Notes under the pieces: generated by a model | What the model was told of the DNA's origin: nothing | What the model saw: only the letters and a program-made list of their open reading frames with translations | Databases searched by the model: none | NCBI RefSeq assembly: GCF_964204865.1 | Contig: NC_135260.1 | Location: 5,828,001 to 5,892,000 of the forward strand | Direction: 5' to 3' | Source of the DNA: Styela clava | Lineage: Eukaryota > Chordata > Ascidiacea > Stolidobranchia > Styelidae | Length of the DNA stretch: 64,000 nt | Shown here: one piece after another, positions 23,401 to 35,400 of the stretch | Numbering within the stretch: the stretch's first letter is position 1 | Layout of the letters: each line of letters starts with the position of its first letter | Made by a program: the position numbers and the translations under genes

Positions 23401-26400
23401 TTTTCAGCCACGGAGAAAAAATATACACATATTTAAGTAATAGTTTTCTGGGGGACTATTCCATATGCAATCACTGGATTATTAAAGAGATTGGTCAAAT
23501 AGTTGGGAATTTTTTACCTCTACAATTGCAACCAAAGAATATCTCCATGAGTTCACTTTGCTAAGAAATAGCCTACATATCACAACAATACTCAAATATA
23601 CACAACTAGAAAATAGTACACCACAAGGTTCTGAAAGTGCTTCATTCGGAGCCTCAGATAATGTCATATTTCAATTATTGGTAAGGAACCAGATACTAGT
23701 ATATGGCTCTTGTGCTTAATGTGGAATTTACTTTCAAATAGGTACACAATTCAATATTTCTAATGCACAGTATTTTGTAAGATCCAAACCCTACATTTCC
23801 TGCAGTCAAGTTTACACCACACAAAAAAAGCTTAAATATTCAGGACTCACAAAATGATTCCTCAAACAGATAATTTATAAAAAACTACAAACCTTCGATT
23901 GCATGTACATAAGGTGGAGCGGAATCCTCGGAATCTGGTACTTGGATTTTCTTCATTATTTTTTTCATCACTTGGTTGTCAGGAATGATGACCTGAGTTG
24001 GTGGATAAACCTGAAACATGACTAGATATCAGCTTTGTTCGAAAGAAACATCACAGAAGATGTGACAATGTTGCAAAAAACTATACTATATGGGAAAAGT
24101 AAAGATGGGTCTTGTTCTTAGAATATACTTTAATACAGCGGTACCCAAAGAGTATGTCGCGAGTGAAATAATAATTTTGTAGTATTTCAAAGCATAATCA
24201 GGCACAGATCAGAAAAGAGAGTTGATATTGCCTCCATTCTTTAAACCTGCATGTTTTCAAACTTCAGAAGGAATATAGCACACCCAACCAAGCGATAACA
24301 ATATTGAGTTTTATTCAAAGGCAGCAATTTTTTCATTGTGTAAGTGCGCCATGAGTTTTTTTTCTTAATAATCTCAAAAAAAATTTGAAAAAAGTAAAAT
24401 TGATGGACTTTTTTCTATTATCAAGTAATGATAATTTAAAAGTAATTGTTCAGATCCTAGCTACAAATTATAATTTAACCTACCTCTGTATATCTCAGTG
24501 CAGGTGAAACTCCTTGTAAAGAAACCACAGTCAAAGGTAAATCTTTCAAATTTCTGAGTTGCCGACATAATTCATTGTAAGAGTGAACGAGCTTGATATT
24601 GACTTCATCACCTAAAAAATAAACAATAACAGTAAGGAACTGAATTTCTTATTTATACATGGGGAGAGGAAGCTGATCTGTTTACCAGCCAATATCTGGT
24701 ATGGAATTAGTTGACCAGTTATGTAAATGAAATGGGAACCGAATTATGAATATATAAATTAATGAAATGATTCGAATACGCTGGTTTCAGATATTAATTT
24801 ATTATCTGAAAAAGCTCTATGTAGGAGAGAGGTTGTAAAACATAAGGAGTGCTGTGGTTCACCATACACAAATCCTGTTCTAAATGTTGTACTCTTTATA
24901 ATTTTTTTTCAGACATTGTGCTTTTCGAAAAAGGTACTGTGCAGCAGCCACTAATATTTAAGAAGCAACGCAACCATCTATTGGAAGGACTGAAAACTTT
25001 CCGGTTCGGTATTGGCTACACAATTCCTGCCTACAGTCATATATAATACCTGTTCCAACATAACCAGGTACAGGAACATATTCTGTTTGTTTTGAATCTG
25101 TTTTCAATGTTAAAATTTCTTCAATTTGATTGGAAGTGTAGATTATGGAATTGCTGGATAAACTGCAGTGCCTGGAAAGATATAAGATGAATACTGATAG
25201 ATGAAGGGGGACATCTACACCGGACCAGGGGTGTACCCAGGGGGATGGGGGTTTGATTGCGGATCAGAAACCCCCATTTGAGATGTGGGAAAAAAGCATT
25301 TTACTGTATAGCAATTTTTTGTTGCTTGAAACGCTTTTTAGAATCTCAAAACTCTTGAAACCCCTGGATCCGCTAGCTATTACGGTATAACTTGGCAATC
25401 AGAAATTTCGGAACCTCTCTTTAAAAATTCCCGGCTGCTCCCCTGCTTCGGACTGTGGAAAATTATATTCAACTAAAACTCCCGAGTTGAAAATATTTTT
25501 GACTCCGGGTTGTTGGAAATCATGGCTCCTGCTTGGAACACTCAAAAAGTCAAATTTCGATAAAAAAACTGTAGCAAACATTTGTCTACTTATTTATTCA
25601 TTTTTTCTGGCCCTTATAATTATACATGCTTAATTCTGATTTGCCATGATTACTAGGAATCCTTGGGTACTCCCGTGGCGTGTGTACCAGGTTAACGTTA
25701 AGCCATAATTTTATTCCGATTTCCCTTATTTTAGTTCCGTTCCTTTACACAACTTGATTTAAAATAGGCAAATAAAATTAGTTATCTCCATATTGGTACA
25801 CACACTTCCGAAGCGCCCATACATGTTCTAAGCATAAAATGCCTCACATAAAAGAGTACCCCAACTTGCATAAGTCATATACTTACAATCTAAGAATATG
25901 TTTTGTAATATTTTCCAGAATATTTCTTTTGTCTGTTTTATTTTTGCAATTCCATACAACAGCCTCACAAATAGATCCATCTTGAAATCTTCTCAACTCA
26001 GATTTATCTCCCCAAAACTCTCGAAACGAGGATGCCTGAAACAAAAACAATAAAAAAAATGAAAATCACTTATGGAAACAATTTTTTTTTTATTCAATAT
26101 GCAAAATATTTTGAATTTCTATTCATTTTAAGCTTGCAGGTTTCGAAAGTTGCCATGGAAACTCAGAGTATCAGTTTCAGTATATACGATAGTTCTCAAA
26201 TATAATATTATTTCTTCATAGAAATATAGGCATAAAACACAATTCAAAGTCTTTGGCAGTAGACTGCAATATATACTGCTAGTTCTTGCAGCTGCATTGA
26301 TAAACAGTCCCCAAAGTAGTTTTATTTATTATAATTATGCAAACGACATATATACTGATACGATACCTCTGGAGTTTCAGCAGTTGGTCCTTTATCAATA

Positions 26401-29400
26401 ATAGAGGAGGCATCAGAAGTGAGAATGAATCCAAATGATAATGTTGATGAAGGATCCTTCCAAGATGGTGGATGGGAATCAGTGGACCACTAAAAATGAC
26501 AATAATGATAAATCTAGTAAAATCTCTCTACTTTACTGAATTATGTGATAAGCAAGAATATTTTCTCAAGTTTAATTTTGGAAATATTATTTTTCAGTAC
26601 AATTTTGCTAAAAAGCTTGTTACAGTATTCATAAAAGTTATGAATAAAATCCAAATATTTTAACATTGAATTCTAAGTTATTCATTTCAACGACTAATCT
26701 TAAGGTTTAGATAAATTAAGCAAGTGTAGTTGAGGGAGTTCAGCAACACTTTATCAAATTTATGTAAAAAATTTCGCTTTTCACCCCTTTTATGCAAAGA
26801 GATACTATTTTCAAAAAGGAGCAAATCTTTCCGGATTTGCATTACCAAAATTATTACACCATGGTTGTGCAGGTGGGCACAAGCTTTGAATGAATGCAAT
26901 GACAACATTTTCAAGTTCAACATAATAAGGGTATTGCTGACAAGTTGACTTTGATAATCTTTCATGACTTCTCATCCATTGCAGTTGAAATATTGTACGT
27001 TTTGTTTTCAATATAAAATTTTCTGTTCAAATTAATAATACTTGTTGCACAACGAAAATAAATATCTGAATCGATGACTACGGTGCCACAAGTGCCATCA
27101 AATTTAATACCCAAAGGAGTCTTATAATTATATAATTATACATGCTTAATTCTGATTTGACATGATTACTAGGAATCCTTGGGTACTGCCGTGGTGTGTG
27201 TACAAGGTTAACGTTAAGCCATAATTTTATTCCGATTTTCCTTATTTTAGTTCCGTCCCTTTACACAACTTGATTTAAAATAGGCCAACAAAATTAGTTA
27301 TCTCCATATTGGTCTTCTTCCAAAAATATTTTTATTTCTCAACTAATATAAGACTTGGAATATTCAACTTACCATGCCATACTGACAACCTTTAACACCA
27401 ATCAGCTTGACCCTTGACCTTAATCCTTGCCGCAAAACACTCATGATTTTTGGGACTGCGCAATTAATTGCATTTCCACCGTAGTCAGGTAAATTTTCTA
27501 TTAAATTCATCCTCTCACATGAGTTATGCAACAACCATGGTCGACAAACACTAGAGTAGAAACATGATAAATTACAGAATAAAATTATTGGGTTTAAAAT
27601 TTACTGTGGTTATGGGTGACTTGTTGATTGCTTGCCAAATGTTATTCTCGGAGCGAGTATGAAACACAAAGTTCAATGTCGTAATGATAATTTCACTACC
27701 ATCATTGAAGTAGCAGCATTGAGACTGACTCAGAAAAATTCTCATAACTAAGAAAAAAGGAAATTCTGACTTTATCATTAGCAAGCTGCCTTTGGTTTGG
27801 AATGAAACTACTACACTATGGAGGAAAAATGATCATTAAAGTTGAAGAATAAAACAAATTGGGTATTTATTTACAATGGCTATTCGCTCCTAGGTGATTG
27901 CTTGCCTAATACCTTTGTTGAAGCAAGCATAAAACGATGGAGAGCATAGTGATAATGTAACTACAATTATCGAAGAAGAAGTCAAATTAGCATCTACTTT
28001 GAAAAATTCCCAGACCTCAAAAACAAATTAGCATTTGCAAGCTTGAAGTTTTAATTAAGAATTTGTCTTTTCAGATGTTGGAATTCAAACTAACATTCTG
28101 ATACACGCATAGGCTCCTAATAATCGAATACCTGCACCAAAAAACAAGCTTGGGGCTGTGATAAATCCAAATGGTACAAGAATAAAATTTAAAAATAATC
28201 AACTGCATGGATTTGATCATATTGATAGGAAAAAGCTGTAAAAGCAAAACAAACTATTCAAAATGGATATTTTGAAAAAGCAAATATAATAAATATTACT
28301 CACTGTATGATGTGATCAAATTTTTTAATGAAAGGAAGTGATGTCATGAACACTGCATCAAACCCATTGCTTATCACTTTGTTATCCAGAGTTTTTAGAG
28401 AATATTCTGCTTCCTGGCAGACCTGTTAAAAATCAATTAATTCTTGTGACCTGGAGAGTGGTTGAAAGAAAATAATTTTGAATATTTTCATTTAAAACTA
28501 CAGTGTTTAGTAACAAATTTCGAGTTAGCCCAGGGACATAGCCAGTAATTTTTGGAGGGTGTGTTTTCAAATTTTGAGGGTCTGAAATGCGTTTGAAGCT
28601 ATAGAAAAATTGTGGTGCTCCCGAAGTATGCGAACCAAGATGGCAGGCAACGGAACGTAACATGGGTAACAGGTTAGGGTTAGGCGATAATTTTTTTCCA
28701 ATTTTCCTTATTTTAGTCCTATTATCAGTTCGAAGACTAGCCAAGAGCCTCCCGTAGTATTTATACCTAAAATTATGGCCTAACCCTAACCTAGTACACA
28801 TATTACATTCCGGTGTCCGCCATCTTGGTTCGCATACTTCGGGAGCCCCAAAATTGCTATGTATGACACACAGAAAATTGGTATGTCTGACATTACCACC
28901 CACTGTGTTAGTCAACTAGATTAAACAGATTCCAATCAATTGCTAATAACTTTTGGAAAACATTTGTGTTATTTTCATGTCAAGGAGAAAAAAAGCATCA
29001 ACTCATTTATGTTTTCATGGCTTTGCGTGTTATTTGCCAGTTTCAGTTGTGTTTCAGAAATTGGTTGTGAATCAACCATTATGGTATTGAACATTTAAAA
29101 TAGTTTATACTCACCAACTTTCCAAAACACTCAAAACAAGCATACGTTTTGCTATAGGAAATTATAAGGAGAATTTTTCATGGGGTCAAGGAAACATCCA
29201 TTGGTAATAATTCTGTAAGTTGACGGAACAAGTACCAATATGTTTATTCATTCCTTCGAATATAAATTTAAAAATCTCATTTCAAAAACTTCACAGACCT
29301 GATAATACACAGCAGCAGACATTTCAGAACATAAATTCAATGTTCCAGCTGGATCAACAAAAACAATTTCAAAATATTTATGAAATTCAGAAGTATCATG

Positions 29401-32400
29401 ATCTTTAAAGCTGATGCCTTCTTCTGTCCAATCTGATGTGCCTGTGAAAATAATGACCGATATTCTAATTTGTTTAAATCCAGGTCTGGTTCATATACTT
29501 GTGAGCAATAAACTGTCAATGCGATAGGACTTCTAGGATAGGATTTACATATTTATCTCCAGGAAGAGGAGAGCCGATAAGATGACTTAATCATATGCCG
29601 AACCACAGACTCTCATTTCTTATCTCATGACCAGTTAGGCGGGAAAGCAATGGCAAATTGAATAGATTTCTGTCTTTCGAAAAGTAATAGGATAGGATTT
29701 ACATATTTATCCCGGGGGAGAGGAAAACCGATAAGACGGCTTATCCATATGGCGAACCACGGCCTCTCGTCCGGTTAGCATTCCAAGTCTGGTATGGGAT
29801 TAGTTTTATTGTTTTTTTTTTTTTTTTTTTTCGGAAGCATGGACTTGGTGGTGGAGGAAGCCGTAACCGACCAGCGGTTACGTGAACCACCTAACGACGG
29901 CGAGGAGTCCAGCAATCCTCTCGCACATAACCATCCCTGCATGGGATTCGAACCTGCGAACCCACGCAGAGTAATTAGAGGTGCGGTGGCGAGCGTATTC
30001 CTAGCCCGTTGAGCCACACCGCCGCGCCAATATCATCTTACATATGAGTGGATGATTGTACAGAGACTAGTGGAAGACACGTTGAAACACTTTTATGATC
30101 ACTGCCTACCATTTTATGGCACAAGGCATTGTTTGCGAAATTTTAATAAGTAAATTTAGGAAAGCTGCCCTCTGCAAATAAACCACTTATAGTTCACAAT
30201 TACAAATATCAAATTACCGTGAGTATGAAAATCAAAATTTTATTATTCTCCATAATATGTCGCACAACTGCTGATAAGACTGATACTTACTTAAATATTG
30301 GAAAACATTTCTCACAACTTGATAACTGCTCATCATTTTATTAATTCTTCTTTTCTCCAACAAATAAGCAGCCAACATTGATATTATAAAACCATTGAAA
30401 CAACCAGTGCCCTGCAAAATGTTTGAAACTAATGAACTCACATAGACATCCACAAAAAACTTACACAAGTCTAGTTTAAGCAATATTGATCCTTATTAAA
30501 GAATAGTCTTTAGCAAAACCACATTCTTCCCAATAAAAATTGCTTTTTTGAGTACAATTGGATTTATGTCAATTATAATTAATTTAAGTAATTTTGCTGC
30601 AAAAACAAAAAATTCAAAGCAAGAATAATTCTAAACTACAAGTCTACAACAGCTTAAAAGATGGGCACAATAAGAACCAATGGTATCACAGCTTGTCAAT
30701 TCAACATTTTATCACTGCCAAACCAAGCCAACATCTTCAACAAAATTTTGTAATTTCATAAACAAAGTGCACCCGTGACGACATGGTAAAAATTTCTCAA
30801 TAGATCAGAAAAATACAATGTGCCTTAGTTTAGCCCTGTCTTATTCATAGCATGATGGACAATTTTTTTTTACATATTACGCACTTGGTCAAGTTCTCGT
30901 TGTCTCAGCCAAACTTTCAATAATTTAATTCCATCTCTGATTCCTTCGTATTCAGAAAATGACTCGAATAAATATTTCAAATGTTCAACCATCAACATAT
31001 CTCGTAGTACAATACTGTTATAATGTGGTGTTGGATTGAGAGAGACATCATCTGAAGCAAATAGGAAAATTGTAGAAAACAAAGAATTAAAGTCCATGTA
31101 AAAGATCATTAATAACACTTCAATCATGGTAGCTCTTTTAGAAATATGGGTACCCCAGTAATGTGTGTACAGGCTAGGGTTAGGCCATGGTTTTATTCCC
31201 ATTTTCCATATTTTGGTTCTATTATGAGTTCTGGGACTGTCTGTGTTAGCCAAGTGAATATACCCCCTGTCCATAGGTTTCAGTCCCCTTACACAACTTG
31301 ATGTAAAATAGGCGAACAAAATTAGTTACCTCCTTATTGGTAAACATACTTCTGGAGCGTCGAAAAATGCATACAAAAACAGATAATTCTACTTTTCTTT
31401 CTATTCTTACCTTGTTTAGTTGATATTCCAGTAAACCAGCTTTTCCGAACATTGCTTTTATGAGGAAGAAATCTTTCTAATTTAAAAGATTCTTTACTAG
31501 GACAAGTGTGGACTCGAACAATCAGAGAATTTGAGAGTTTACCTAAAAGAAAAAATGGTAGTTCAATAAGGGCACATAATGTACTAATTGTTAAATATTT
31601 TCAATTAAAGTTACATTTTCTCTTTTTGAAATATTATAGCGAAAAGCATATTATTCGAATTATAGTAGGTAAAAACATAAGTGACTTAGATATTTTTTAA
31701 TATATGAAATGGGGATTTACATATTCATCCAGGGAAAGAGAAAATGGGATTAGTTAGCCAGTTATTTGTTCCAGATGCATGGACTTGATGGTGGATGAGG
31801 ACTAAGACTATTTTCTGATTTTTCGATACCTCTAAGACTTACCAGAAGGTTTGAGTAGCAGTACAGGTTTGAGAGGATTTTCTTCAGAGTAGGCAAATTT
31901 GAGTTCAGAAATGAGATCATTTTCCAATAAATAATGAGCAATGTAGGCAAGATAAACTGCTCTCTTCCTTAAATATCTTTGATTCAAATGATCTTTTGCT
32001 TGCATAGATTCCTGTAGTAGCAATAAGAGAATATTGACGAGGATTGAAAAAAGATATTCAAGGTATACATTAATATAGGATAAAGTTAAGTTTTTCTATT
32101 TGAATATAGACTCTGATCTCTCCAAGTCTTATAAAATGAAGAATTTTATACTGATTTTACAAAATGATTCATTTACAAAATGATCTTATCATCAATAACA
32201 GGCATGTTGAAACAATATCTTATAAGTTATAACTAAACGATTCCTACTAATGCGTTATCTCAATAATGTTGGTCTGGTTAAGACTATGTAATAGCGCAAA
32301 CACGCAAGCGAAAGCGATCAAGTGTGTGTCAACCAATCACAGACCGTACAAGCGATCACGTGGGATCAGACAAGCACAAGCGAGCGACAACCAACCAATC

Positions 32401-35400
32401 ATACACTGTACAAGCGGCATGTGCCGAACAAGCGATCAGCTGCATGATAAGACAATCACACCTGCACAAGCGAGCGAAAACAAACCAATCACAGACTGTA
32501 CAAGCGTTCCATGTTAAACAACCAATCACAGACTGTACAAGCTATCAGCTGTATGATAAGACAATCCACCTTCACAAGCAATCGTGTGTGTGCGTACATG
32601 CTTGTTATCGTGAGAACTTGGTATGGTTTGAAGCTTTTGGAATTACCGGCAAGTCAGCATAATATCATCTCGTTGCGTGATCAAATTCAGATGCGCGAAT
32701 GAGCTGATTTTTTGGTGCAATCTTAGATATGCGCAGATAAGACGGTCCCTCAGTTTGGCAACTTTTTTTTTGAATTTTAAACTCGGCCTAATTGCGATCA
32801 TATACGGTAGGTTGTATTTGAAAAGGTACTCACCGTTGGGAGTTCCAACACGAGATCGATGTTCAATTTTTGTTTTAAATTTGTATCAAGAAGATAACTT
32901 CCCACAACCTGAATTTAAAAATAAACCCTTGAGACATTCTGACTTGAAATCATGAAATGCTTGTAAGAATCTGTGTTTTATTAAATTCCTTATTCAGAGT
33001 TGAATGGAAATATTACTATTTCATACTATTGACAAACTAATAAAAATTATTTCCATTCCAATACAGTGGAGAGCTAACCTAAAAATTAACCATATCAATA
33101 TATATATATGAATAATAAAAAAAATTATTTTAAAAATGAAAAATAGGGGGATGGTATTTAAAATGGTATTCACAACGACAGCTCTACATACAGAAACTTT
33201 AATTTTATAGTTACTATCTGTAATAATCTAATTTTTCAATTCCAGATCAAAGATTGTCTGAAAACTATACTTTTATAGATATATTACTCAGTGATTATCT
33301 TGTTAAAGCAAGGTCAACAAAGTTATAAGTTAAAACTACTTTACTCTTTTGAGTTAAATAAAATGCACATACTTGTATATCAGCTGGGGGAGTGCACTTC
33401 ATTTCACCTTTAACCTTCGCAGGCTTCATGACAAATGGAATTTGAATTTGATCAAACATCTTCTGACTCTCAGATAACTGTAAAATTAGGGAATATTAAC
33501 AAGAGTGAATATCGCCATTTATACGCCAATAAGATACTTTACTGATTGGTAGTCAGGGATAGGAGTGTCGCCAGGAATTTTCAAAGAGGTGGGGGGTTCT
33601 GAATGTTCTAATAAGCAAGTTATATCGCGACAGACAGTGGAATCTGGCCGGAGGTCGGAAAATGTGAGTTTTCAAGAGTCTTCAGAGTCTAGAAAGCATT
33701 TCAAGCTATGAGGAATTGCTGAGCAGAGAAATGCTTTTTTTCTTCAATTTCAAAAGAAGGGGGTTCCAAAAGTCAAAGCCGGTACCTGCATAAAAACAGG
33801 ACCTTAATAATTAAGATAGAATTAGATATGAGCAATGCTCAATAAAAGAGCCAATTTATAAAACTGATTATACAGAGGCTTGCTAGAGTGATTATGTGTA
33901 AAAAGCTATTACAATATTAACGTCTATAGCCTATACATATTTCAATCTTCTGAAGACATACCTTGAATTTATCTGTGATGGGCAAAGTCATGATGACATC
34001 ATGTAGTGAATGTAAGTATTCATCAATTTTTTCGCGTTTTGTTTTTGATAATGTCACTTCTTTTAGCAGCTCTGTGATCTGGAAATAAATGAAGTTTTCT
34101 AAGCAATAGAATTTCAACACAGCTCCATCGTCTACATCGGGGCTTCCCAAACTTTTGAGCTCGAGGCCCCTTTGAATATATTGAAATTTTTCGCGGCCCT
34201 TTTTCACGCTAATAATGCTAACAGTTCAAAATAGGCATTTTTGATATTTTATTGACACAGATGATTTTCAACTTTTAATAGGGCTACTCAATACCAAAAA
34301 CATCTTTACTAAGAATATTCAATGTAATGGGTGTGAATGCTTCTTGCTGCATAGCAAGTTCAGCCGTGGCGCAATGTTTGTTTAATAATGATGAATTACG
34401 ATGTCTGCCCACCGACAACCTGGTCCTAATACGGAATTGTTCACTCTTACTGATCAAACTCAGCATAAAGCAGTGTTTTGCAGCAAATCATCAAGGAAAA
34501 AACTCGCCACGCACCTCCACGAAAAATATGCTGCCGCAAAATGAAACACAAGTTTGACATCGTTAATATGTACTTTATGCCTTTTGAGGTTTATAAACAC
34601 GTAAGCCTTAGGAATAAAGGCAAAAGGTTAATCTTTTTTTCTAACTCTGCCTAGTTTTTCTTTTAAATGCCCAAAAATCACTCATGTTCGATAAACTCGA
34701 TTCAGCAAATGAATAAACTGCGGCCAACGAAATTGCAGCATTAGGGTTTACCTGTTACGAAACAACGTAACAGAAAGCAAATAATATAGAACGATAAAAT
34801 GAATTTTATTTATATACACATCATTTGCTTTAATAAGAAACAATGAAACATTTAGAATAGAAAAAAAATATGTGATATGTTTCGAGGCGCGCACTGTGCA
34901 AATCGCCTTCCGGAATTGCTAGCTTAGCGATTGAAGCCGGCATTGTTATGCAAGCACGCAAATCGGGTCTTACGACCAGAATATGCATTGTTATGCACGC
35001 GCGATGATTCTACTGTGTTTCCCCGAAAATAAGTCCAAGCCTAAACTTTAAAAATGATTTTAATACAATCGCTCCCCTTAAAAAAGGCTTCGACGATAGC
35101 GCAATTTGTTTACCTAATCCCGTGGAAGTTTCAATTCTGCTAGGGCGTCGCAAATTTCATGATGGTGTTATAGTAAAATATTATGTGATATGTTTCGAGG
35201 CGCACTGAGCAAATCGCCTCCCGGAACCACTAGCATAGCGATTAAAGCCGGCTTTTATGGAAGCACGCAAAACGGGTCTTACGATCAGAATATGCATTGT
35301 TATGCAAGCGCGATGATTCTACCGTGTTTCCCCCAAAATAAGTCCAAGCCTGAATTTTAAAAATGATTTTAATTCAAGCGCTCGCCTTGAAAAAAGACTT

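Noticed and set aside
29920..30029. Functional tRNA gene on the minus strand
   Set aside because: Box A and B are present, but the stems do not pair as a clean cloverleaf and the sequence runs into a SINE body found in several copies.
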